Shown: positions 11,685 through 23,039 of the stretch, piece after piece | How positions within the stretch are numbered: the stretch's first letter is position 1 | How the letters are laid out: each line of letters opens with the position of its first letter | Origin: Amphiura filiformis | Lineage: Eukaryota; Echinodermata; Ophiuroidea; Amphilepidida; Amphiuridae | Length of the DNA stretch: 64,000 nt | Direction: 5' to 3' | Assembly: GCF_039555335.1 (NCBI RefSeq) | Contig: NC_092637.1 | Coordinates: forward strand, 46,517,613-46,581,612 | Program-made: the position numbers and the translations under genes | The notes under the pieces: generated by a model | Databases searched by the model: none | What the model was told of the DNA's origin: nothing | What the model saw: the letters and a program-made list of their open reading frames with translations, nothing else

Positions 11685-13606
11685 TGGCACGAGCGGGGTT
11701 CGTACTCGCAACCAATGGATTATGAGGATGGCGCCTTATCCATTCGGCCAAGTGCTAGTATTCCGAATCGTGCCTGTTCTGATATTATGTTGGATGATTA
11801 TGATTAATTGATATCATATCTGCACCTAGATCAGACCATTTAGCTGTGTTTTTAACTATTTGTCACAATGTCATTGTGAAAGGTAATGGTTATTGGAAAC
11901 TAAACAAAACATGGTTACAAAATGCAGATTATGACCATGGCATTAACAAACTTATTGATTTCTAAATAGAATCTTAACCACCAATACCGTTATGTATAAA
12001 ATCAACCAAAGAAATAACAATTTGTGCACTTTTTGTAATGAGAAATCTGAAACAATTAAGCACATCTTCACATAATGTAAAAAGGTGAAACAAATTTGGG
12101 TTCAGCTACAAACCTGGTTTTTACAAACAGTTGGTATTCCTGTTACCTTAAATCAAAATCATATTCTTTTTTGGAACAGACCTAACAAGAGTAATCATGC
12201 TGTAAATTTGATTATTATCTTAACCAAATTTTATATTTATAGATGAAGGTGTCAAAATCGTCGCTCTCTTTTTACCTCTTCAAAAGCAATTGAAAATTAC
12301 CACATTCTGGAAAGATTTATTTATTTAAAAGACTTAAATTACCAAATATATCAACGTAAATGACAGGTTTGGAGGGGCCTATTTAATTAATGCATGCGAT
12401 GATTTTTGTCTACACTATTAGTTAAGTCAAAAACCTCAATTTGGTGACCACTCTCTGGCTAGTAAGGTTTGATGATTGATTCTATGGACCATTTAGAAAA
12501 AAAATAGCCCCCATGTCCTTCGCGAAAATTCCGGCATTTTTTGCTAGAGGCCAAAATCCAAAATGGCCGCCGCCACCATTTTGAAAATTTATGTTTGGAA
12601 CCAGAGCACCTATAATCATGCACAAAGACACTTTTTCGAATATGTCGAGTACAAGGATTCCGATTCTGACATTAGTTGACATTACGGCATCATTTTCACC
12701 CAGAAATCCAAGATGGTGGCCGGCACCATCTTGAAAAATTTAGTTTTGAGCCAGAGGACCTAAAATCGTGTACAAAGACACTTTTTCCGGTAAGTCAACC
12801 CAAAAAAATCCGAATCTGATATTGATTTGACGTTATAACACATTTTTGCCCAGAAATCCAAGATGGCCCCATTTGGTAGAGCGTAAATGTGATTTTTGAA
12901 TGAGAGCAGAAACATACGCGTGTCATTTCCGCCTTATCTGGGTCTCATGTCCCTTATAATATTATGGGGTTTAAACTGCCTTATCTTGTGTTTACATCCC
13001 TTATCTAGGGATAAGGCGCCTTATCTGTGGTTTAGACGGGCTTATCCTGGGTTTACGTTCCTCATCCTTACCTATGGCTAAGATGCCTTAACCTTAGCAT
13101 ATCGCAGTCTAAACCCAGATAAGGCATCTAAACCCCAGATAATGCGCCGTAACCCCAGATAAGGGACGTAGACACCCGATAAAGCAGTCCAAACCCCAAA
13201 TAAGGCACCTTAACCCTAAATAAGGAACGTAAACCCCAGATAAGGCATCTAAACCCCATATAAGGTGCCTTAACTCTAGATAAGGGTCGTTAACCCCAGA
13301 TAAGGATCGTTAACCTCAAATAAGGCATCTAAACCCAAGATAAGGCGCCTTAACCCCATATAAGAGACGTAAACTCAGATATGGCAGTCTAAACCCCAGA
13401 TAAGGTGCCGTAACCCCAGATAAGGGACGTACACCTCAGATAAAGCAGTCCCAACCCCAAATAAGGCGCCTTAACCCTAAATAAGGAACATAACCCTAAG
13501 ATAATAGAAGTAAACCCCAGATAAGGCAGTCTAAACCCCAGATAAGGCGCCTTAATCCCAGATAAGGAACGTAAACCCCAGATAAGGCATCTAAACCCCA
13601 TATAAG
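11684..13606. repeat. Tandem segmental duplication, unit 2 (about 1.96 kb)
   Basis: Second copy of 9721-11649. Examples of differences are tgtgtcatttcc versus cgtgtcatttcc (about 10,960 and 12,919) and tatggataagg versus tagggataagg. The satellite at its end continues to about 13,830 beyond the duplicated part. The head of the SINE is duplicated, but its tail and the 5' endonuclease are not. Confidence 0.93.
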
Positions 13607-13832
13607 GTGCCTTAACCCCAGCTAAGAGACGTAAGCCCAGATAAGGCAGTCTAACCCCAAGATAAGGAGCCTTCCATCAGATAAGGAGCGTAAACCCCAG
13701 ATAAGGCATCTAAACCCCAGATAAGGTGCCTTATCCATAGATAAGGGACGTAAACCGCAGATAAGGGACGTAAACCGCAGATAGAGCAAACTAACCCCAG
13801 ATAAGGGACGTAAACCCCAGATAAAGCTGAAA
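12930..13832. repeat. GGGGTTTA-type satellite in duplication unit 2 and beyond
   Basis: Copy of the block at 10,970, extended by about 220 bases to 13,832. It contains the same orientation flip near 13,090. Confidence 0.88.
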
Positions 13833-14139
13833 TGACACACATATGCTTCCATATCCATTACTTTTTTTATAATTTGCCAAAACAATTTATTTAATTCATT
13901 ATCCTAGGTGCTCTCATTCAAAAATAGCATTTACGCTCTACCAAATGAGGCCATCTTGGATTTCAGGCAAAAATTATGTTATAACGTCAAATTAATGTCA
14001 GATTCGGAATTTTTGGGGTCGACTTTGTACACAATTTTTAGTACTCTGGTTCAAAACTTATTTTTTCAAGATATATATATATATATATCTTCAAGAGGTA
14101 ACTTTGCATTAATCCCCTAATTTATACAATGATAATTCA

Positions 14140-14480
14140 TTTTCTTTTAGTTATATCGAATTATATCCAATTCTCGATCATGAGAGCCAACTTGGGTAGG
14201 CACTTTTTTTATTTATCTTTGAATCTGTGATTTAATTGTGATTTTTGTGGATTTTGATGATTTAAAAAATAATAAAAGCACAGGGCATATCGGTGCCTAG
14301 TGGAACAGATAAAAAACGTGGGTATGCACAAATATTTCTGTCAATCGTACTACATAAGATCACATCCTTACGGAGCAGCACATCTTTTGAGAATTGACCA
14401 ATCACGGGCTTAGGTTGTATGACCGTATTGTTCCACAAAAGGTACGGCCTCTCATGATCGAGAATTGGATATTAACCTAT
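14140..14480. repeat. Imperfect inverted repeat with TATCCAATTCTCGATCATGAGAG ends
   Basis: The text from 14,166 (tccaattctcgatcatgaga) recurs inverted at 14,452 (ctcatgatcgagaattggat). The ends thus form a pair of about 25 bases around about 300 bases of AT-rich DNA. This is compatible with a small MITE. No TSD could be set with confidence. Confidence 0.65.
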
Positions 14481-14588
14481 AGAAGTCAAAGTAGCAACAA
14501 CAAGTAAAAAATACTAGCTATTACTACTTTCAAATTGTGTGTAGTCATATGTCATAAATAGTGTAAATGTCAATAAAATGTTTATACC

Positions 14589-15105
14589 TTGATAATAAAA
14601 AAACAACTTATCGATGAATGTGTTGTTGATTATGGTGATGTATTGTCCCCTAAACATTTCTGGGACTTATGTAAAACTAAAATCCGGTGTTTTACAATTG
14701 ATTTTGCAAAAGGCTCACAAAAGCAGAGGATGAGTGTGCTAAAGCAAATTGAATGTAAACTACAAAAGCTTTATGAAAATTGCATCAATCAGGCGGATGA
14801 TGAGAACCTGAAATTGCAGTATAATGCTTGTAAACTGGAGTATGAAGTCATGTACAGTCATTTTATGCAAGGGTTGCAAATAAGATCTAAAGAGAAAATG
14901 TATTGAAGAAGGTGAGAAATGTACTAAAATGCTTCTAAGAAGTCAATCAACAAACTTCAGTGTAATAATGGTATGATGACAACAGATCAGTCTGTTATCT
15001 TAAATGAAGAGGTTGTCTATTGTTCTGATTTGTTTAAAAGCAAAGTTGATGTGTCTGAAATAGAATTGGATTAGTTTTTCAAGATATTATTTTTCCCACT
15101 CTGAC
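14589..15105 (+). pseudogene. L1/Tx1-like LINE fragment, endonuclease-RT linker
   Basis: The 105-residue frame (14589-14906) reads FWDLCKTKIRCFTIDFAKGS, then QKQRMSVLKQIECKLQKLYE. This is the coiled linker between endonuclease and RT in L1/Tx1-like ORF2 proteins. A broken continuation in shifted frames (EEGEKCTKMLL, then INKLQCNNGMMTTDQSVILN) matches the next conserved block. After about 15,105 the homology is lost. RT sequence of the same kind resumes at 19,041, beyond the foldback element, so this could be the 5' part of one element split by later events. Confidence 0.78.
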
Positions 15106-15210
15106 TAATGAACTACTCCTCTTTTCGCCTAACGACAGGTGTTTCTGGAATGCTGCTAAAATAAGAAAACTTTTAATGCTAATTTATTGCACATTCTGGA
15201 AAAGGGCTTC
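15105..15210 (+). repeat. Dispersed repeat copy (also 2123-2215 and about 26,150-26,243)
   Basis: The segment cctcttttcgcctaacgaca, then tttctggaatgctgctaaaa and tttattgcacattctgg, is a diverged copy of 2123-2215 and its mirror in the right arm. Confidence 0.7.
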
Positions 15211-15729
15211 CCCTGGATTCCCTTCACCAAGCAACGTTAAGCTGAGAATTGCAATTTTGAATTTACCGTAACTCCTCGTGTGATGCCGTTAGTTGTCGCT
15301 GACGAATCCGTTAAGGCCCGGTCACACTATGACGGACGATAAGCAACGAAAGGTGACGAACGTGAAAATCACAAAATGTTGACGGCAAAGCGACGACAAA
15401 AAGAGGAAAAACAAGATTCGGTGACGAGTGGGAACGACCTATAGCGACAACACGACGGCAAGGGACGAAAGGCTGCGGCAGGAAACGGAGACTAGCGACC
15501 AAATCCGGACGTTGTCTGGGCGATGAGTGACGAAGTCTCGACGGAGCCCGACAACAAGCAACGAGGTCAGACGGCTGGCAGCGGATTTGCTTGCGGCAAG
15601 GAACGGCAGCTGACGGTGGATTGCGGTGATGATGACGTGACTCAGCAGCCGACTTCAATGCACGTGTGTGTGCGGGTCGTATAGTCCCCTTTGGCTTTCC
15701 CACTCTTCACAACGTTCTGATCATCCACT

Positions 15730-16262
15730 CAAAAATATCAATATCAATAATAATAAAAAATATTAACATCAATATCAACAATAATCAAAAATAATAAAAT
15801 CAATATCAATAATAATCCAAACTATTAATATCTATATCAAAAATATTACCATCAATATCAATAATAATCAAAAATATTACACATATCAATAATAATATAA
15901 AAAACCCAATAAAAATACCAATAATAATCAAAAATAGTAAAATCAATATAAATAATAATCTAAACTTTTAATATCTATATCAATAATAATCAAAAATATT
16001 AACATCAATATCAATTATTATAATCAAAGATATTAATGTCAATATCAATTAGGCCTATTATAATCAAAGATATTAATATCAATATCAATAATAATAAATA
16101 AGAAATATTAAACATATCAAAAATATCAAAAAAAAAATTAATATAAATATTAATAGGAATCAAAATATGAAAATCAATAATAATCAAAATATTAACATCA
16201 ATACCAATAACAATATCAATAATAATCAGAAATATTAATATTTTTGATTGTTATTGATATTA
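15730..16262. repeat. AT-rich tandem array (left arm of foldback element)
   Basis: Degenerate units of atcaatatcaataataatca, then aaaatatta, repeated about twenty times. The inverted counterpart is at 17,140-17,508 and 18,090-18,300. Confidence 0.88.
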
Positions 16263-17139
16263 TTTTCTTTTTATATGAACTTTAAAATTGCATCGTGCCG
16301 GGTAGTCTATTGAAATCGAAGTGACGTTTACCAACGACTACCAACGAAATTGTGACGACCTCAAAACGACTAGACACGGCTTCGCACGGTATGGAAACTT
16401 CAAAGACATGAGGGTTGCGGTCTCCAACGAAATCTGAACGGAATCACAACTGATTCTTTTGCCGTCACAAAATTTTCAACATGTTGAAAATTTGCCGACG
16501 AACGCGACGAATAATTGCGGCCGTCTGCGGTCGCTAACGGATTCGTTAGCGACAACTAACGCCAGCACACGGTGAGTGGCGGTAAATTTAATTGTCGCAG
16601 CTTAACGTCGCTTGCCGTTCACCCCTATTCGTCACCTTTAGCGACCGCAGACGGCCGAAATTATTCGTCGCGTTCGTCGGCAAATTTTCAATTTTGAAAA
16701 TTTTATGACGGCAAAAGAAGTAGTTGTGATTCCGTTCAGATTTCGTTGGAGACCGCAACCCTTATTTCTTTGACGTTTCCATACCGTGCGAAGCCGTCTT
16801 TAGTCGTTTTGAGGTCGTCACAATTTCGTTGGTAGTCGTTGTCAACGACCATTGACGAAAAAACAACGGCAAGTGACGTCACATCTCGAACCCTGACAAC
16901 ACATTGCGGCAAATGACGAAATTGGTGCGACAGTGACTTGCGAATTTTGTGCGGAGGGTGACGGATGTTGACTGTTTGCGAGTTCCTGTGCCATGGAAAC
17001 GGTGGTCTGCGATGGGTTACGATTTTTAAACGATGGTCCACGATTTTAAACTTTTTGTGCGATTTTTGACATTTTTTGACGTCAGTTCGATTTCAAAAGA
17101 CTGTCCGGCACGATGCAATTTTGAAGTTCATATAGAAAG

Positions 17140-17508
17140 AAATATCAATAATAATCAAAAATATAATATTTTTGATTATTATTGATATTGATATTAATAT
17201 TTTGATTATTATTGATATGATGATAATAGTTTTGATCATTATTGATATATTGATGCTAATATATTTGATTATTATTGCTATTGATATAATAGTTTGGATT
17301 ATTATTGATATTGTTTTAGATATTTTGATTATTATTGCTATTTATATTATTTTTTTATTATTATTGATATATGTGTAATATTTTTTGATATTAATATCTT
17401 TGATTATAATAATTGATATTTATGTTAATTTTTGATTGTTATTGATAAGAATAGTTTTGATTATTATTGATATTGATTTTACTATTTTTGATTATTGGTC
17501 CTATGTCA
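17140..17508. repeat. AT-rich tandem array (right arm, part 1)
   Basis: Units of tttgattattattgatattg in inverted orientation relative to 15,730-16,262. The array is interrupted at about 17,509 by a TIR-bounded insertion and resumes at about 18,090. Confidence 0.85.
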
Positions 17509-18089
17509 GAACTTGGGGGTACCTTTGTGTTACATAGTAAAAAAATGAAATGTTTCAAACATTTTACCTACTCGTCTCATTTGAAGTGGTTCATCCCCCT
17601 GAGCATTTTGACACCATTTTTATGGAAATCGGTTAAAAAATGAGAGAGTGCGGGCAAAAACAATCACAAAGTAGGTGGGATTTAACCCCACCTCTTTTTT
17701 CCACATTTACAATCATTCTGAATAAGTATTAGTCTTCTAAATGACCTTCTATATTTATTTACTTGGTATAAATGTCTGGGAGTTCATTTAGACATTTTTT
17801 ACTAGATTCAAAGTTTTAATGGGGGGTTTTAGATCAAATTTACGATACAAATCCCTCCTCCTAATCCTCCTCCTCCTAATCCTCAACCACCCTTGGCATA
17901 TTTCATGCCAAACGTCATAAGAAAATATTTAAAATTATTTTAAAACAGGTTAAAACATGAGTAATATAGAACTGATTGAATCTTCTAAGTGAAGGAATAC
18001 TCAAGAGACAGTGTTTTGAAATCCAAGCTGCACATCAAAATGTAACAAAACCACCTTTTTGGGTACCCCAGTATATGACACAGGATCTA
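17509..18089. mobile_element. Probable MITE of about 580 bp inside the AT-rich array
   Basis: This non-repetitive block breaks the AT-rich array. Its ends are imperfect inverted repeats: gtcctatgtcagaacttggg at the left, and the right end reverse-complemented reads gatcctgtgtcatatactgg, both followed by ggtacc. A possible TATTG flanks both sides. No coding sequence is seen. The family is unknown. Confidence 0.65.
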
Positions 18090-18384
18090 TTGCTGATATT
18101 TATGTTCATTTTTTAAATTATTATTGATATGTGTAATATTTTTGATTATTATTGATAATGATGTTAATATTTTTGATCATTATTGATATAGATATCAATA
18201 GTTTGGATTGTTATTGATATTGATTTTAACATTTTTGATTATTGTTGATATTGATGTTAATATTATTTTTTTGATTATTATTGATATTGATATTTTTGAG
18301 TGGATGACCAGAACGTTGTGAAGAGTGGGAACACCAAAGTGGACTGTACAACCCGCATGCTTTGATGTCGGCCGCTGAGTCACG

Positions 18385-18700
18385 CCATAAAATAAAATAT
18401 ATAAATGTTGATATTTATACAGCACCTTTCACATGTATCAAAGCGCTTTACATTTATTCCGCTGTCATTAGAACATGTCAGCTGCCATACAATGCCTAAG
18501 GCATACTCATACCTTTGGACAGTACTTTGGACAGAATGGACAATATTTCTAACAGCTCCCCATTTCACCCCTGGGTAGAGAGAGGCAAGTGAGGTAAAGC
18601 GCCTTGCCCAAGTGCACAACACGATGGCACCGCCGGGGCTCGTACTCGCAACACTCCGATTGCGAGATAGAGCATGTACCGCTTCGCCACCGTACCCGCA
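18385..18700 (-). mobile_element. tRNA-derived SINE inserted in the right TIR of the foldback element
   Basis: On the minus strand the head has box A TGGCGAAGCGG, a perfect match to the consensus, and a box-B-like GTACGAGCCCC. A body with gggcaaggcgctttacctca follows, and a tail aaagcgctttgatacatgtg ends in an A/T-rich run. The left TIR reads straight through the equivalent point (gagtcacgtcatcatcaccg), so it is the empty site. The SINE lies between gagtcacgccat and atcatcatcgcc. Confidence 0.85.
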
Positions 18701-19040
18701 TCATCATCGCCGCAATCCACCGTCAGCTGCCGTTCCTTGCCGCAAGCAAATCCGCTACCAGCCGTCTGACCTCGTTGCTTGTTGTCAGGCTCCGTCGAGA
18801 CATCGTCACTCGCCGCCCAGACAACGTTCGGTTTTGGTCGCTAGTCTCCGTTTCCTGCAGCAGCCTTTCGTCCCTTGCCGTCGTGTTGTCGCTGAAGGTC
18901 GTTCCCACTCGTCAGCGAATCTTGTTTTTCCTCTTTTTGTCGTCGCTTTGCCGTCAACATTTTGTGATTTTCACGTTCGTCACCTTTCGTTGGTTATCGT
19001 CCGTCATAGTGTGACCGGGCCTTAAAGCCTTAAAACATTC

Positions 19041-20660
19041 TTCAGTCTGATGTGAATACTGATCAGAATGGTTTTGTTAAGGGTAGAAGTATACACGAAA
19101 ATATCCGCCTCAGAAAATTGAATTTTGGTTCAATGTTCAGAAAACGGATTTTTTCCTATTCCGCTATTTGTATTATTAGTAATGGTCACATCTGAAGTTC
19201 CTTTGATGTAAATTGTGGCGTACGTCAGGATTGTCCGATTTCGCCTTTGATCTTCATCCTTAGTGTGGAGTTGCTCGCTTGTAAAATTTGTCAATCCAAG
19301 CAAATCCAGGGTATTACTTTACCATATGAGAACTATGAGCGTAAAGAAATTCGCATCTCTACTTTTGCAGATGATACCACAACTTTGTAAAAAAGACCCT
19401 GGCTATTTCACTTAATTGAATACATGAATACAAAACCCACCCAAGTCCGTGGGAAGTGATTTTGAGAGAAAAAACCCGTGTATCATTTTAATTCCTTAAG
19501 TTAGATTTACCTGGTCAATATGGTATAGTTTTACTTGCAAATGAGTGGATTCAACTGTATAAAGTATGACGATTAGCATTTCAGGGACTTTGTAGATTTC
19601 ATTTTAAATTTTGGACTTGGGTGGTTTTTTGAATCATATACAAAGACAACAACGTTGGAATGAGATTACCACTAGTAAGATAATACAAAATAAAGCACAC
19701 AGGTATGTATAATGTTGATAAGCATTCTGCCATGTAATATAAAGCACACACGTTCCTTTATTAAACCCATTTTTTTTCTTCAAAAGTCACTCTCCAGCAA
19801 TGAATGTGTTACAAGTCGACTTTTTATACATACTGGATTTCAATCAATGTGTTACAAGACTTAAATCACGGAATTGGGTGGTTCTTTCTTACATGCTATT
19901 TCTCACATGCTCAATAAACACAGATGATGAATTTGAGTTGTTCTTTCATACATATGACAGGCCTATGTATAGCAACAATTTCCCATGCTCAATTTGGCCA
20001 ACGTATGGACTTGGGTGGGTTTTGTATTCATATATTCAATTGGAAAATTATTCAAAAGTTTTATTATGTAAAATGGGGAAAGAAGATACAAATTTGTGCA
20101 ATTCTTGTAATGCTGTTGATCACCCAGAGCACTTCTTTTTTCATTGTATTAAGACTACTCCTATTTGTGAATTTGCTAACAGGGTTATTACACAAAGGCT
20201 TGTTAAGAACTTTAGGTTTTCTGTTGAAAATGTTTTATTTAATTATCATAATGACATTACCAGTGCTCGTTCAAAATATATCAATTATGTTATATGTGTT
20301 GGGAAAATGTGCATTGGCAAATTCAGATACGGGACGGGGGTCATCCTTGTCTTCTGATCCTCTTTAGGCAGGAACTTCGTATGAGAGGTTTGGTCTGCGA
20401 TGACTTTAGCTAGTTGATCGCAGATGAACAGTTACTTGGATAACTTCCGTGTCTGTTCTTGGCTCTGTCATTTATTTTGATTTTCTTATTATATATGTAA
20501 ATCTGTTTTATAATATCTAATATATATGGATTACGTGCAGTGCAATAATTGTTTTGTAATATTTATAGTGTATTTAAGTGAATAAAGGCATTTTACCTGA
20601 CATACAATGTCAAAAGATATAAAAAATACGACTTGTTCCTGGTTTTGTCGGAACGGGTCA
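19041..20660 (+). pseudogene. L1/Tx1-like LINE: RT core, C-terminus and 3' UTR, split by a MITE (right arm)
   Basis: The RT core reads DQNGFVKGRSIHENIRL (19061-19111), then RQDCPISPLIFILSVELLA (about 19,220), and the catalytic FADD (19364-19375) followed by TTTL and a stop. A MITE occupies 19,414-20,041. Coding then resumes with KMGKEDTNLCNSC and PEHFFFHC (about 20,075-20,150), a C-x2-C...H...C cluster typical of LINE C-termini, then ANRVITQRLVKNFRFSVENV to about 20,355. The 3' UTR ends near gtcggaacgggtcacatata (20,650). The piece before DQNGF is missing. The 185-residue frame at 19800-20357 spans the MITE junction and is not a native protein. Confidence 0.82.
19414..20041 (+). mobile_element. 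628-bp MITE with 35-bp TIRs in the LINE RT gene
   Basis: Left end aattgaatacatgaatacaa, then aacccacccaagtcc; the right end is its inverse with one or two changes. An internal degenerate copy of the terminus lies at about 19,614. A second, inverted family member lies at 53,325-53,953. It separates the RT FADD segment from the C-terminal Cys cluster of the host LINE. Confidence 0.85.
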
Positions 20661-20959
20661 CATATATTTTAAAGATAAAATGGTGAATGATATTAGCAAT
20701 CATTTATGGAAAATAAATAATTGAAGAAAGAACAAAACAAGATGAGGCCAACGTATTAGTGCAGAGCGCTATGTTGAACAAAGGGTAGTGATTGAAAATG
20801 TGCCATATTTTACTCATAAATAATGTGCTTTAGTAGGGTACAGAATGGAAGTCCCATTCTCGAGTTGAGTACAAGAAGTTTTGAAGGTGTTTCTTTGTAG
20901 ATTTGAGGACGCTGAATAAAATGAGAGGGGTCTGCACCATCGAAAAGTGTGGGGAACTC

Positions 20960-21335
20960 TTGGTAGAGGGCATTTTTTAAAATGGCCACCAAAATCCCTT
21001 AACATCACCATAACTTGGTCAGAGAAGCACCCAGCAGCACGATTCTGATGTCTATACCCATGTTTTCAGGGTCAAGGAATCCAATCGAGTCATTTACAAC
21101 AGCCTAGGACCTATCATTCCAAGATGGCTGCCAAAATTTCAAAATGGCCGCCAGTGAAAATTAATTTGGCTCTATCTCGGGTGCAGAAAGTCCCAGAAGT
21201 ATGATGCTGGTGTCTATATACCCATGTTTACAGGGTCTAGAAATCCATTGAAGTAATCTAAAACAGCACAGGACGTTAAATCCCAAGATGGCCGCCAAAA
21301 TTTAAAAACAACCACCACTAAAATGCAGAATTTTG
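20960..21335. repeat. GGCCGCC-motif tandem units (right arm)
   Basis: Reverse complement of 7,280-7,660, with text ccaagatggctgccaaaatt and ccaagatggccgccaaaatt. Confidence 0.75.
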
Positions 21336-21354
21336 CCTATATCTTATCCTATCG

Positions 21355-22392
21355 GTGGTTTATACGGCCTTATCCGGCGTGACGATCCTTACCTGGGGCT
21401 AAGATACCTTAACCTTAGCATAACGCAGTCTAAACCCCAGATAAGGCCAAATAAATAGTTTGTTTGTCCATAGAGGCTCATGAAACAGTTGGGTCGGTAG
21501 GTCGGATTTTTTAAAACAGATATTGCACTTGAAACTGACAATTTGAAGACTTTTAAATAAGTCAAACACACAGCACTTTACTGGTTTAACTCTTGAGATG
21601 GTTCTGCATGTTATACTGTTCATTTTCTTTACATTTTCTTTCTTTAAATTTATACTAACCACTGTTTTACTAGCACATTCAACACAAATTAAAAAAAAGA
21701 AGAAGCACGGTCGGGACCAGGGTACACGGTCGGTCGGACGTGGACAAACAAACAATTTTGTTTTGGCCTAAGGTATCTAACCCCCAGATAAGGCGCCGTA
21801 ACCCCAAATTAAGGGACATAGATCCCAGATAAAGCAGTCCAAACCCCAAATAAGGTGCCTTAACCTTAAATAAGGAACATAAACCACAGATAACATGGAT
21901 AAGGCATCTAAACCCCACGTAAGGTGCCTTAACTCTAGATAAGGATTGTTAACCCCAGATAAGAGTCGTAAACCCCAGATAAGGTACCTAAACCCCAGAT
22001 AGGGCTCCTTAACCCCAGATAAGAGACGTAAACCCCAGATAAGGTGCCTTAACTTAACAGATAAGGGACGTAAACCTAGGATAACAGTCTAAACCCCATA
22101 TAAGGCATTTAAACTCCATATAAGGAGCCTTAACCCCAAATAAGGGATGTAAACCATAGATAAGGCAGTCTAAATCCCAGATCCATTCTTTAGGCATCTA
22201 AACCCAGATAAGGCGCCTTAACCCCAGCTAAGGGACGTAAACCTCAGATAAGGCAGTCTAAACTCCAGAGAAGAGATGTAATTATAGGATAATGCAGTCT
22301 AAACCCCAAATAAGCTGCCTTAACCCCCTGATAAGGGATGTTAACTGGGGATAACAGTCTGGGGATAACGCAGTCTAAACCCCTAAACCCAT
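21355..22392. repeat. GGGGTTTA-type satellite (right arm)
   Basis: Units taaaccccagataaggc and ttaaccccagataaggg run in two blocks, about 21,355-21,450 and 21,770-22,392. The sequence between them is the mirror of 6,885-7,145. The right-arm satellite is somewhat shorter than the left-arm one. Confidence 0.87.
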
Positions 22393-23039
22393 TACACTGT
22401 TGTCAATGGGAAAATGGCTGATTTCGGGTGAAATTTAATCAAATTCAGAACTCTCACAGTTAATATAGTTAAACGCCACCAATATCAGGTGAAACTAGAT
22501 GATTTAGATCCCAAACTCAACATAGGTTGAAATGAGACTTTTCTTGTTTAAATGCACTGAACCGCAAAATGGCATTGCGCCCTCAAAGCTGAAAGTTACA
22601 ATTAATTAGATAGGGCGAAGATATGCTAAAAAGTGTCATATAATGAGAAAAATATGCCATTTCGAAGCATCAAAACCCAAAATGTACTTTTTTTTTTATT
22701 TAACTTGGTCAATTACAGTGATTTTAAACAGTCTTTTCAGATGCCACGCGAACAAATAGTTCATCATTTCCATGCATCGCCCAGGCCTATTAGTGGTGTA
22801 TAACCATGCACTCGTGCCATGAGTAGGTAGGCCTACTGTCTGTGATTTCCCGTCCATCTTGGACCTGGCAAGGGGTCTGGTTATGTAAAACATTGTGCTT
22901 TGGTTCAAAGACATAATTATACACTTGGAAACGTGATCATAAAAACAAACTCATGCACATTTAAGCAGTATATAAGCAGCTGTATTGGTAGCCATATTGA
23001 ATAGTAACCATAATGCTAGAATATTAAATATAACTTTGA

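Larger units (their letters stand above)
15314..19020. mobile_element. 3.7-kb foldback (long-TIR) element with AT-rich tandem arms
   Basis: The ends are inverted: 15,315 starts GGCCCGGTCACACTATGACG, and 19,020 reverse-complemented starts GGCCCGGTCACACTATGACG. TIRs run about 400 bases (15,315-15,720 and about 18,310-19,020, the latter split by a SINE). Inside each TIR is a tandem AT-rich array, then a second inverted pair (16,275-16,535 against 16,640-17,130), around a core of about 100 bases. TTAA flanks both ends. However, 15,225-15,310 is a reverse-complement copy of the core at 16,530-16,613, so the left flank is itself element-derived and the TSD is uncertain. No transposase is seen. The roughly 130-residue frames in the TIRs are composition effects. 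Confidence 0.85.

Noticed and set aside
15311..15703. 130-residue minus-strand frame, and its mirror at 18612-19025
   Set aside because: It lies in both TIRs of the foldback element, has no recognisable domain and is explained by CGA/GAC-rich composition. The mirrored frame also runs across the SINE boundary.
19800..20357. 185-residue plus-strand frame as one protein
   Set aside because: Its first 80 residues are MITE sequence, also seen in the copy at 53 kb. Only the end belongs to the LINE C-terminus.
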